NCBI GenBank assembly: GCA_905182985.1
Contig: CAJJDN010000099.1
Location: 26,040 to 90,039 of the forward strand
Direction: 5' to 3'
Length of the DNA stretch: 64,000 nucleotides
Origin: Paramecium sonneborni
Taxonomy: Eukaryota; Ciliophora; Oligohymenophorea; Peniculida; Parameciidae
This document shows, piece after piece, positions 51,801 through 63,617 of this stretch. A program made the position numbers and the translations under genes. How positions within the stretch are numbered: position 1 is the first letter of the stretch; the number at the start of each line of letters is the position of its first letter. A model generated the notes under the pieces. The model worked only from the letters and a program-made list of their open reading frames with translations. It was not told where the DNA came from and ran no database searches.

Positions 51801-54800
51801 GAAGCTAAGAATTCACCTTATGGGAGTGCAGTTAATTAAGGATGATGTGGATATATATTCCATTCATTGAAAACATCAATTATCTATGAAATGTATAATC
51901 CATCTAAGTTAAACAATTACATTTTGATATTCCTTAGATCACTCATCATAGAATGCCTATTTTCAAAAATGATTGCAAATCCATTATGTATTGCAATAAC
52001 ATCAGGATTATTCATATTATGATTTGGAATAGCAATTTAATTACTAAATAAATAGGTACTCAAATCTGAAGTATATTTTCTAAATATGATATTTTGATTC
52101 ATGATACCTAAGCTATTGATAGCAGTCTCTCTCCAAGCAATTATAAATTTATTATCACTTAAAGTGCTGATAGAAGGTGCTTGACCATTGGATGATAAAA
52201 TCTCTTAGCTGATATAAACATAGTTTAGACTAAACTTGCTTGCAATGATTCCAAGATCTGATTACCATACAATAACAATGATTTCATTATTTGAAGTAAT
52301 AACAGGCTCTGAATTTTTAATTGATTCTTAATTATTTAAAACAAAAGTGGCTTTTTAATTATCTTATAAATCATAAAAATTAACATGTAATTTCTAAACA
52401 AGGATATTTGATTCGAAATGATTTTATGTCCATACAATAACATATCCATTAACAATAGATTAAATCAGAATAGGAGTATCAAAACGTTAAGCATATTTTA
52501 ATTATATATTTTCTGATACAACAATTTCTTCTCCTATTCTAACAAAGTCTTTAGTAAATCTTTACATTTTAATTTTTCCCTACACTTACAAATCTCCTTC
52601 AATCCAAACTGCACAGAATTAATCGTTATCAAAAGACTAAACATCAGGATATATTTAAATTCCAGCAGATGATAAACTAATTCTTGTTTCATCTAGAATT
52701 TTCTTTCCTTGGGCATTAAACATTGACATGAATACTCCAGTTCCTTAATTTTCATAGTATTTTCGATACCAAGAGATTACATAATCCCCATTTTTAAATG
52801 TAGTTATTCTTTATTTACTTTACAATTGATAAGTATTCATTTTCATTTCTTTGTATTTCAAATTCTCTAATACACATATATTATCAATAGTCAACATGTA
52901 ACCTGCATTACATACTTCACAAATTCCATCATCGCCATCAGCACAATGATTTGGTAATTATATTTCACATTCATTTTCAAATAGATAAAATCCTTGTTTA
53001 CATAATTGGCATTCATTTTTACTATTTTTTTAAAAACAATTATCTTAAGGCTCATTCAAATAATAATAATTCACATCATAGTAGAATAATTACTAAGTTT
53101 AACTTAGAACACCTTAAAACAAGATATTTACTAAATCTGAGTTCATTAAAATACGATAACCATAGTCAGCTGTAAATTGAGATAATACATTTATCGGTAA
53201 AAATTATTCAAGTCCGTATTACCTAATTTCGTGATAAAAATAGGGTAGGTATTTATATCGAAGTCTTTATTAACCATCAAATTCTTAAATAACTATAGTT
53301 ATAAAGAATTGCATCTATGATTCATATTAGTTTATAGTTAGTTAAGAAATTCTATAAGAACTACTTAAAATAAGGTATTCCTATCTTGCTACATTTAAAT
53401 TCTGATCAAACCACTTTACAAATACACCATTATTTGAAAGTGTAAAACCATAATCTTCCAATTCTACCCAAATTGCACAAATACCATAATATGGAGATCC
53501 TCCAACAGCCAAAGATGTAATCTATTTAGTTGATTTGTAAAGTTCTCTATAACTGTTTACTGATCCGTCAACTATTAATGCATTGATTATATAATTATTT
53601 TTAAGGTAAACTATCTAATAATAACCACTTTAAACAATTAAATTTGGAAATTATGCCACATCACCAGAATTTTCATTAATGTTCATTTTCAACGAAAATC
53701 CATTTTATATATTATATTATCCTAACAATGTTTAAGAGTTACCAAGTGTATCTATTTCTGTCCATAATAATAGCAAATCATTATTAAATTGGCTTATTTT
53801 CAAATTAAATTAGTTTACTTCTACCTTCATTATTCTCAATTCATATGGATTAGTCATTACTGATAAATCTTATTAGAATAATTGTATCATTAATCTGCAT
53901 TAAATTTTACAAGCTCCAGTCAACCAAACTAAAGCAATTATATTGTTTTATTACTAATAAAGCAAATGATAAGCTATTTCTTAAGTTTAACTTATTAAAT
54001 TTTAATCTAATTCAACAGTTTGTAAATTTGTATTATATTTATTAATATTTATCTTGTATTGTGAGTCTTCAAATTTTTAGAATGAAATAATTTTTGTTGA
54101 ATCAGTAAATACAATCATCGAAGGTAAACCATAACAAGATTTTTCACAAATTGAAGTTTCTAAATCTAAATTTGTTATATCTGTGCAATTTTGATTAATA
54201 TATTTAAAGTTTCCGTTACAGAAATCGCAAGTATATGGTTTTGAACATTATTGACAATTTTCAGCACATATTGGTACACACTTATTCTCTAATTCAGAAT
54301 AATTATACCCAATTGAACATTATTAACAAACTTAGTTCTTATCACAAATTTCGCAATTCATCTTACATATTTGTTCAACGAATGGAATGGTATTTAATTA
54401 AGTATTTAATCTTACTTTAAATATTCTATTATTGTTGAAGGATGACCATGTTAAATAAATCATGTCTTCTGATGATGAGCTTGTCAAATCTTATATTATA
54501 AGTTCACTATTGTAAATCTATCTTGAAGCTAAATTATCTCCATTTAATGAAAACTTCATTATTTATATATTCATATAATTGGATGTTATCATTTATTCTG
54601 TGTAAATAAAATAAATCTATTGATTCTACAATTAAATTTAGAAGGAACTTAATTAATTCTAAGTTTCAATTATGTGTTCTTATTTTATCTCTTAATTTTC
54701 ATTGTAAAATTTAACTTTTACTAAATGTGAATTCACCTTTTCATATGAAACAATCCAGATTCTATTTGCATTCAAATAATATTCAAATTTTTCTTATAAA

Positions 54801-57800
54801 TTTAACTACTAGACCTCCTCATGATATAACCTATTAGGATTAAAACTCATTATTTTCAATGTTTCTATATTGTCTTCTATTTATATAAATGAGAATGTTA
54901 TTTTGGATAAAAATGAATTTTTCATGATTTATAAATTTCTAAACTTTTATTATTTATCAATTTTTATATTCTATAAAGACTTTTAATTTAATGCAACTTC
55001 TGCTCTAGCCTTACCAACCAAAAATTATTGATATTATATATTAACATACTCTCCTTACCAATAATCATAATAGTAACTAAGGTAAACAACATGCATAATG
55101 AGATCATCTGTAATTATAATATCTATTAAATTCTCAAGACTATATAAAGGTGCTTGTGTTTGAAAACTATTGTATAATAGATATGAGTCATCCAAGATTA
55201 CAAATTTTAGACAATTTTAATTCGATGTATCTTTTGTTAAATATTAGATTACAATCAAATTGTTAACTTTAATTAATTTAGGACGAACTGGGATAATCAA
55301 GTAATCTAAATCAGATGAAACCAAAATTTCCCCAGATTGTGATTATCCTTATCTATTAAATTCTTCAAAAATAACATCATATTTTGAATTATTTTTCTTT
55401 ATTGATACTTAGTATACTGATTCATTATAAGAAGCAATATAAGAGTAAATGTAATTATCTTACCAATATATTTGTTATGATTATGTTTGATCACATATTA
55501 AATATTCATTCAAATAATAACCATCAACACATTGTAAACATTAGTTTTCAATTTCACATAATTAGCAATTACTTTCGCAAGTTAATAAACATTTGCCATT
55601 TTCTAATTAATATTTAGTACTTTGACATTGAAGGCATAATTAATCTGCGCAAGAAACACAATTTTTTGAACAAATCATCTCCTTCATATTTGCTAGTTCT
55701 TATTTTTTAAGATTGACACTTTAAATATATATTTAATATGTAGGATTTTATTATTCTACATTGGAATAAGCTTGCCAAACAAAGATTAGACTTTCATCTC
55801 CAAATTTTTTGAAAGTAAAATCTTTTAAATTTCTTCTTGATTAAGATACTTATAATAATTTTGGTGGAAATGTTTCAGTAAAATTCATGAATATTTATTT
55901 ATTAAGATATTCATCATAACTTGTAAAAATTGATATTGAATTTTATTTATAAAAGTTTTGATAAGCTTATTCACTATTTTATTGTAAATAAAAAGAATCT
56001 ATAGGATTTATTTAATTTATTTCTACTTTAAATGAATAAAATATTTCTGTAGTGGTGAAATTGAAGTAAATAATATTTTAATCTACTGAAGTTTCTAAAG
56101 ATATGAGTTCTCTACTGTTTGAAAATAATTTATATTCATAAGCTATTTAATCATTCTCCATTCTTAAATAATTAAATTAGTAATATTAGTTTTGTTCATC
56201 AAAAGTTAAATAAAAATAGCCCACTCCATAATCCTTTAATTAAACAATTTTAATTTGATTATTACCATCTAAGATTTAGGATTACACATTAAGAGTTATT
56301 TAATTTAAGAGTTAAAATGTTTCCATATCATATGTGTAATCAATAATTTAAACGATAGAATCAACAGTTAGCCATTTGATTAAAATGTGAAAACTTGATA
56401 GATCATATCCTGTTGATACATCGAAATCTAGTATTAAACTTGGTTATTATTCAATCATGATTTATTTGATTTAAACACCTTAACTATTAAATTTCTTTAA
56501 AATAATCTATGTTTGTTTTAAATTATCAAGTAAACTATATAATATAAGAAATTCGTTATCTATGACTTATAATTTTACTTTTCCTTTTGGTACCTATTCA
56601 TCACTTATAATTAAATCATTGAAATTATCTTAAGGTGTGATACAAAGATTATCTGATGAGTATTAAAATCCAACTTTACATTTTGTACAATATGAAGGAT
56701 TAATACAGAAATCACAATTTTCAGGACATTTTGGAACACACTCATTTTTAACATTGATTAATGTGTATCCTTCCAAACAAGTTAAACATTTAAATTATGG
56801 ATCACATAATTTACAATTTTGTTTGCATTAGTTTTGCTTTATATTCATATCTAAATTTATACTGTTCAACTCATATTCGTAATTGAAGTATGTCAGCCAT
56901 TTTATTGATAGTTTATTGAAATCTAACTTATCAATAGATTGAGAAAGAATTTCATTGTAGAAATTTTTTTTTAAAATTTTTCTATTCTGTATTAAATCAA
57001 AATTCTAGTTAGAAAGATCTAAATGAAACAAACATAATTAATAATAACCTTAATTTACGAAATACAGATTGTATTCATCTAGATAAAAAAAACTTTTTAA
57101 GTTCTGGTTTATACAATCTCCATCTTAATTATTAAAGCTATATGGGTAGCTCTTTTATTATAAATTTTGATCAAATCTTATAAAAATATAGAAGAAATTG
57201 TTTTGCCATATTACAAATTCGTTGTTTGGTAATGATATAATGGATATTCCAGTTGTATCATAAACTACTGCTGGACATTTTGTTTAAATTTAATCAGTAA
57301 TCTAGTCATTCACAATTTTTGTTAAATTCATATTGTATTTACTTAATTAAACTATTCCAATTATTCCTAATTGATTTTAAGCTATAGAAATATCAAGACT
57401 ATCTGGAAATGTTAGGGTATTTGATGTGCTATCTGATGTTGTATCATATTTTATATAATTCCATTGATATTCATTTAGGGATTGACCTCTTGATTTCCAA
57501 AATATTGAGAAGGTTGTGTTACTTAATGTTGTTAGTTTTATATATATCATTTTTTTATCAAACTTTGCATTTTCCAATGAATCTCCTAAGGTGTGTTCAA
57601 CTTATTATTCTACTAAAGCCAAATCGTATTTTTTAATCTTTAGTTTCACAATACTCAAGTCTTAATTGACATAGACTATATATATAAACTTGTTGATAAG
57701 AATAATTTAAGGGTGATAATTTTACTTATCTTGATTTCCTACTAATACTCTTTTGATTTATTTATTGTTCTAAATATCTAGGAGTATTAATTCTGTCTAA

Positions 57801-57979
57801 TATAGCGATTCATAAGTTCTGAAGTGTTAGGTAAGTATTAAATTATTTTAGTCAATTGAAATTGTTCTGGAACTCCAGTCAAGTAAAATATTTTCAGTTT
57901 TTATTTTAAAAGGTTCTAATTAACTTGTTTCAGCACCTAGGGCCAAACATAAAAGGGTTGTTAATAAAGTAAAAATCAT
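42884..57979 (-). CDS. Giant type I membrane protein with about eleven Cys-rich (furin/GFR-like) clusters
   Basis: ATG at 57979 and TGA at 42884-42886 are 15,096 nt apart (5,032 codons), and every site I checked (57577, 50782, 43075, both ends) is in one frame, so it appears intronless. A signal peptide (MIFTLLTTLLCLALGAETS) starts it and one membrane span (MAIVIIILAAAFVSVSA, about residues 4969-4990) precedes a 40-residue Cys/Lys-rich tail. Between them, beta-rich stretches of about 350-450 residues alternate with Cys clusters, centred near residues 415, 797, 1240, 1670, 2120, 2580, 3000, 3445, 3900, 4380 and 4900. They are built of CxxC units such as CDFCINPSYCTKCKVGF and CNECTVPNICATCKSGY. 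The beta-rich parts repeat F-x-V-T-W...I-x-Q-x-Y-x-x-x-G strands. It is probably a cell-surface or ciliary-membrane adhesin/receptor-like protein; the function is unknown. Confidence 0.85.
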
Positions 57980-58714
57980 GTTTAAAAAATCTTTTAAAAA
58001 ATTAAGTTAAAGAAAATAATAAATCTCTGGGACTTAATATGCCCTTTTAATTGTAGACCATATTTATTATCTATTTCTAGAAATAAAATTAATTCTTTTA
58101 TTATATGCAACTATTCTATTTTTCATTAACCATAGCCTTAAGTCGAAATTTTTTTCTAATTTTTTTTATTATAATTCTTTCATCATCTCATTAAATGAAG
58201 AATAACACAAAATTAATATTCTTTATTATTGTATAAAGGTCAGGCAACTCTGCAATAAAATTTAATTCGACTTAATATATTATATATCATTAAATGTAGA
58301 ATTATTTTTTATTATTAAATCAAGGAATCACATCAGAGGTTAACGACTAAAAAATAAAAATTCAAAGAGCAGAACTAATTTTATATAATCATTCAAATAT
58401 GCTATTGCAAAGATGAAAACAATCCATAATACTTTAATTTAAAAGTCAATTTAAAATATAAATCAAGATATTTAATAACATTATATTTAATTAGAAATTC
58501 TCCCATTCACTATTTTTAGATAAAACTATTGATTAAATTAAATCAAATAAGTTTAACAGTTGCATTCATAAAATAATTAAATGAAGAAAAATTTTGATTA
58601 AATTAAAATAAAACAGTTGCTTATATTCTTTTTACAAAATAAATAAGAATTATATAAATATTTTAAATAACGAATGAAATAGAAAATAATTAGAAAGTGA
58701 ATTTGTTATAAAGA
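57980..58714. promoter_or_regulatory. 735-bp spacer upstream of the giant gene
   Basis: AT-rich, with no protein-like frame. It separates the 3' end of the small - strand gene from the start of the giant gene and must contain the latter's promoter. It is much longer than the other spacers in this compact part. No specific element is recognised. Confidence 0.4.
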
Positions 58715-59154
58715 TCAACGATAAAAAAGATTCACATAGGATTTTGAATGCTTTTTAGTTTTTCTTGCTTTATCTTGTTTTTTTCTCCACCATCTTTGAA
58801 TTCTAATAGCACATTATTTCTCCTGAAGAGTAAAAACGGAATTATCTATTTTTAATAAGAGATTTCGATTTTATAAATTATATGTAAACATAGGCCTATT
58901 GTTTCCACAAACTTGATATTATTATTTATTAATCCAATAATTAGATGCACTATTCATTAATCCTCCAAACTCTGAAATAGGCTTAAAGGAAAGTTTTAAC
59001 AAATTGATACCATCATACAAGCAGTTCTTCGATAAGAGCCTTAGCTTCTAGTTTCTTCTAAATGTTGATAAAAAGCAAACTCTGCTAAATCTGCTTCACT
59101 TTTAGTTGTCTTGTCTCTCTCTCTAGAGCAGAGAGCACCACATGCAAGACCCAT
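58715..59154 (-). CDS. Small, probably myristoylated/palmitoylated IQ-like protein
   Basis: Two exons (59011-59154 and 58715-58981) are separated by a 29-nt GTATC...TTTAAG intron at 58982-59010. They give 136 residues in perfect phase ending at TGA. The N-terminus MGLACGALCSRERDK has Gly2 and three nearby Cys, the usual signal for N-myristoylation plus palmitoylation and hence membrane anchoring. Near the C-terminus AIRIQRWWRKKQDKARKTKK resembles an IQ motif (calmodulin or light-chain binding) followed by a basic tail. The middle has no recognised domain. It is divergent from the DGxGRD gene with 119 bp between starts, so the two may share a promoter. In ciliates such proteins often act at the cortex or cilia, but that is inference here. 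Confidence 0.75.
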
Positions 59155-59273
59155 AATTAAATAAAATAATATATAATAATTAAATAAGTCTAGTTTGATT
59201 TGATAGTATTTTATGTTATTGAATAATATTTTAATACAACTAGAGTTAAATATTAATGTATAATAAATCAGTT
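59155..59273. promoter_or_regulatory. Divergent promoter region (119 bp)
   Basis: Intergenic gap between two head-to-head starts (59154 on - and 59274 on +). It is AT-rich with short ATTAAT/TATAAT words. It must serve both genes; no defined element can be named. Confidence 0.5.
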
Positions 59274-59745
59274 ATGACCAATACAAAGTTAAGTAATTAT
59301 CTAGCAGATGGAACAGGGAGGGACACTTACGTAAGTAATTTTAATGGTGGATTTTGGAAATAAAATTAGAAATAGCCTATTCGTCCTGAGAGTGGTTCCT
59401 ATCCTAATCGAAGATATTAAGCATCACCTTCTCCTTGTATAGATTCAAAAGTAAATAGATATAGAAATGATGGAAGTGGAAGAGATGGTTATATAAGGTA
59501 AGAGGATAAATATATGAAGCTATGATGAGGGAGGATTTACAGTTTCAATAGGAAGGAAGAGAAATTTCATATCAAATTTAAGAGGCTATGATACAAAATA
59601 AAGATGTAATACACGAGATAGTTCTCCTATGTTATAATCTTTTTCAAAAACACAATCAATTACAAAAAGACTGTATTACTCAAAATAAGTAGAAGACCCA
59701 TATTAGTCAATTAGAAAATTAACTAGTTTGCACTATAAAAAATGA
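59274..59745 (+). CDS. Small protein with two DG(T/S)GRDxYI motifs
   Basis: 149 residues from two exons with a 22-nt intron at 59498-59519 (GTAAG...GAAG). Phase 2 joins ATA-AG with C to give GRDGYIS. The motif occurs twice: YLADGTGRDTYVSNFNGGFW (residues 9-28) and NDGSGRDGYISYDEGGF (about 66-82), each followed by a GGF turn. Between and after them are Ser/Pro/Tyr/Arg-rich segments (PIRPESGSYPNRRYQASPSP; DSSPMLQSFSKTQS) that look disordered and phosphorylatable. I recall such DGxGRDxYI-x-NGG repeats in small protist proteins, some linked to cilia and microtubules, but cannot name a family. The stop is 50 bp before the next gene's start on the same strand. Confidence 0.75.
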
Positions 59746-59795
59746 CTATTTTTAATACAATTTAGCGCAATAATTAAATAAAGATATTTGCATCA

Positions 59796-62516
59796 ATGTC
59801 AGAGAATGATTCAAATTCAGTTCTTGAAGTATCTGCTCCAATTAAAGGTAGACTTAAAAGGCCTACAAGTTCAGATGAAGAAATAGAAGAATAAAAAAAG
59901 GATATATTTTCGGTTGATTAACCTGATTCTATTGAAATTAGTGATTAAAGTGACATTCAACAGATAGAAAAACAAAAGAAATAAAAAAAATTAAATTAAA
60001 ATCCTTAGAAACCTCGTAAACCTAGATAAAAAAAAAAGAATGAAAATGCCGCCAATTAAAATGAGGAAAATTAAGAAATATAAAAAAAAGAAAAATAATA
60101 AAAATAATCAAAGCCAAAAAAGAAAGGAGTTGAAACTAATGAAAAAACTCTAGAAAATTTACTAAATAAAAAATTTATTTAAGCAGAAGAAGAGGATGAA
60201 CCACCAAGAAGAGAAATGGAAATAGAATATGAAAATAATAGAAATGATAGAGATACTTTTGGAATTGATAATAAACCAAACAAAAGAAAAGCATAAAATG
60301 CTAAAAATATCAATTAACTAATTAAAAATAGACATAAATTCTTTACTGAATTTGAGGATACTCCTTTAGAATTTTAAAATGAACATTAAAATTATTAAGA
60401 AATAGATGATGATGATTAATTTGAATTAAAATTTGAAAAATAATAAATAGAAGAAAGTGCAATAAAATAAAAAGCAAAACGAGACATGTTAAACAAAGTA
60501 TAATAATATAAATAGAATGTTTTGGTTTTTGGTGATTAATAAAAATCATAAAGATCTCTATTCTCTAGCAATATGTTACCATCTTAAGATTTAGAATTAA
60601 ATGCAAATAGTTAACCAAAATTTCCATCATTGATGAAAACAACTTCATTTATTTAAGATGAGTAAATATAGAAATAAGAAGGAGAATCTAAAAATATATT
60701 ATTAAGAAAGACATATTCAATGGGATTGAAGAAAGGGTTATCATAAGAAGATATTGAAGATCCAGAGTTATAATTATTCATACCAAAAATAAATGGAGCT
60801 AAAGATAAAATATTTGAAAATACTCTTTTTCTAAATAAAATAAAATAGAAAGGTTTTGATAGAGTTGTTTAAACATCAACTAGTTTAAATAATAGTAATA
60901 AAGCTTATTCAAGAAGTGAATTTTAATAATTATTACAATAAAAATAAGTTGAACATAAAGCAAATAAAATTAATTTATCATTAAATGAGTTAATGAATAG
61001 ATTTTAAAGTACTACTTTTGAATAAATTGAATAATAAAGGTAAAAAAATTAAATAGCAGATGATGGTGGTTAAGATGGGGATGATTCATCTCCTGATGAG
61101 GATTTTATTCCAAAATAAGGTGAATTAAATTAAGAGAGTGAAGATATTGATGATGGAAGTAGTGAAAGCAATGATAATAATAAATTTATAGATAATAAAG
61201 TCAAAGTATCTAAATTAACAGAAAAAGAAATTGAAGAGTAAGAAAAGAATGAAATTGAAAAAGATAAAGATTTTGCTGTTATAATAGAAGAGAAATCTGA
61301 TATAATGAGTTAGATTGATGATGAAGAAAAAAAATAATTATAATAAATTAAAACAGGTTTATAAAAAGATTCTGATTCTGATCAAAATGAAGATGATGAA
61401 GATGATTAAAATAAGGAATATGATGATGAGGAAGAAAAAAAGAAGGAAGATCATAAAATATATGATAATAATGAACAAAAAAAACTTGCCAAAATAATTT
61501 CTAGTGATGATGATGATGATGATGATCAATAAGTTTAAGAAATCAATGAAGAAGATTTAAATATGTTTAGACGTTTAAAAAAAGTATCTACAATGTTTAA
61601 AGAAAGAAAGAAAAAAGAAAAAGAATTAGAAGAGAAAAAAAAATAAAGATTAGAGAGATAAAAAGAAAGAGAAAAAATGAGAAAATTTATTGAATCTAAT
61701 TTGGTTGAAGATTAAGCAGAATAAGGATCTGATAATGAATCTCATGATGATGTTGTCAAAGAAATAAAAGATGATGATGATGATGAAGAAGAAAATGATG
61801 TTATAGAAAAAGAATTGTTAGAAATGATTGATGATAAAATAGAAGATTTAGATGAAGAAAATGAAATAAGAGCATTTCATATCTTTATGGATAGAGTACA
61901 TGCATAAGAAAAAGAAGACATTAAGAAAATTCTTAAAGGAGAATTCAAAAGAAGGAATGGTAAAATTTCTAATATAGATTTAATTAATATGGAGTAAACT
62001 GAAGAAGAAAAATAAGCTAGATTAATGCATAAATTCGAAGAAAGTGAAGAAGAAAATTATGATTCTGATTTTGAAAACTATTTGAAAATGAGTAAAGATT
62101 AAAAAAAAGAATTTTTAAAAGAAAAAAGATTATAAAAGATTTTATAGGCCTAAAAAGAAATGAATTAATAAACTAAAAAAAATAGATTGCAAGAATAATA
62201 ATTCTTTTAGCCAGATCTTTTGAAAATTGTTGAATAAGCTAAAAAAAAGTAATAAGATGCTTTGTAAAAAAAGTTTAATTAGAAACCTCCAACTTTTGGG
62301 TAGACGATTCTATATTAGAAAAATATTAATGAAAACTCTAATGCGCAAAATTCTAATTCAATTTCATAATTACCTCCCCATAAAAAAGATAATAAATAGC
62401 AATCAAATAAAACAAGCTTAGCTATAAATAGACTTTTTTCTGCCAACTTAAATGCAAAAGGATAAACATTATAAAAATCACCCAATAAAGCAGTGTTGTT
62501 GGGGAAAAAAAAATGA
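59796..62516 (+). CDS. Large acidic protein, candidate claspin/Mrc1 homologue
   Basis: 906 residues, no intron; frame checked at 61500, 61563 and the stop. It is extremely charged: Lys-rich N-terminus (residues 60-120), long Asp/Glu runs (about 420-600), and a Lys/Glu helix (KERKKKEKELEEKKKQRLER, about 600-625). The region at about 628-745 reads FIESNLVEDQAEQGSDNESH, then ELLEMIDDK, AFHIFMDRVHAQEKEDIKKI and LKGEFKRRNG, followed by an acidic segment (FEESEEENYDSDFENY). Its order, 'FIE..AE.SD', an acidic stretch, 'LLEMIDD', a conserved helix, 'RR.G' and an acidic motif, matches the Mrc1-like domain of claspin, which couples stalled replication forks to checkpoint kinases. Several SQ/TQ-like and SDSD sites are present. 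The assignment rests on this pattern only; another acidic nuclear protein is possible. Confidence 0.6.
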
Positions 62517-62541
62517 TTTAAATAATAATTTTTTTCTTATA

Positions 62542-63597
62542 TCACAATTTTTTAATTTTTGCAATGAACATTCCACCTGTATTTGAAACTTTTGGATCAA
62601 ATCTAACAGTATTAAATATTTAGCCAGGTTTGCATTATTATTCTTACATATCCCAAAATGGATGCATTAGAATAGCGTCATTATTTTATTCTAAAAATTT
62701 AATAATTTGATCTTCATTTTATTTTTATGAAAAAGAGCATGTACTATAAATTAATATTCCATTTTATTTTAAATGTTTATATCCATTTTCTAATAATGAA
62801 AACTATAAGTCGTATATTTGTTACAATTTCTTTTAATCCAAGAATCTATTGTTGAAATCTTCTTCTGTCCATTCATGTGCTTTTGTCTATTGGGTTGTGT
62901 AAATATTAGTGTGATTTTTCTATAACTACTTTTTGGATACCTTATTATTCTTGAATTATTTTTTAGAATTTTTTTCAGGTATTGGTTTATCAATATATTT
63001 TTTTAAATGTTTTATACTACCTTCATGTGTACATTCAGCATCAATTAAAACTTTATCAAATTATATTGGACTTTAATATTTTGTTCCATCTTCTTATATT
63101 AATTCAACATATTTTTCTAATTTATATTTATTCACTATAGATTGAGTAATATTTAATCTATTTTAGGAAATGTCAATTCCAAAAACTTTTCTTTATATTC
63201 CATCTTTATTTGTTTAAATTCTCAATAAATCTGCAATAAAAGTTAATTTAGCTCCAGGTGCACAGCAAATTTCTAATAAATTAATATCATTTTAATTTAT
63301 GTCTAATGAATAAACAACAGCAGCACTGGATTTATCTATACCATATAAAATACCATCCTTATATAATTGAAGATTATTAATTTTTTAATCAGCTGGAATT
63401 GAATACAATGTTGGAATTTATATGATTGGCTCAATTAAATCAGAAACTTGTTTTTAAAGTTCCTCAAAAGTAATCAAGTAATCTGGTTTAATCCGAATGT
63501 AACGAAGTGTTTATTCAAACATAAAGATTTCCTCATTAATGCCTTCTTCTTAAAGAAATTGCTTAAATTGTGGTGATAATTTATTTAAAATATTCAT
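62542..63597 (-). CDS. NOL1/NOP2/Sun (NSUN)-type RNA cytosine-5 methyltransferase
   Basis: 351 residues, intronless, exactly in frame from ATG 63597 to TGA 62542. The SAM-binding loop LLEICCAPGAKLTFIADLL (about residues 110-128) is followed by KVFGIDISQNRL (the acidic residue for SAM ribose). Motif IV is FDKVLIDAECTHEGS, with the Cys that releases the product. Motif VI is NGILIYSTCSFSQKQNED, with the Cys that attacks C6 of cytosine. The C-terminus has FDPKVSNTGGMFIAKIKKL. Both catalytic Cys are present. Motif IV is DAECTHEG rather than the common DAPCSG. The subfamily (tRNA or rRNA target) cannot be set; an N-terminal PUA or ferredoxin-like extension is short or absent. It is convergent with the claspin-like gene, with 25 bp between stops. 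Confidence 0.88.
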
Positions 63598-63617
63598 ATA
63601 AAATGAAAATGTAAACA

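Noticed and set aside
61315..62421. Short Lys/Met/Ile-rich + frames.
   Set aside because: They are out-of-frame readings of the acidic claspin-like gene.
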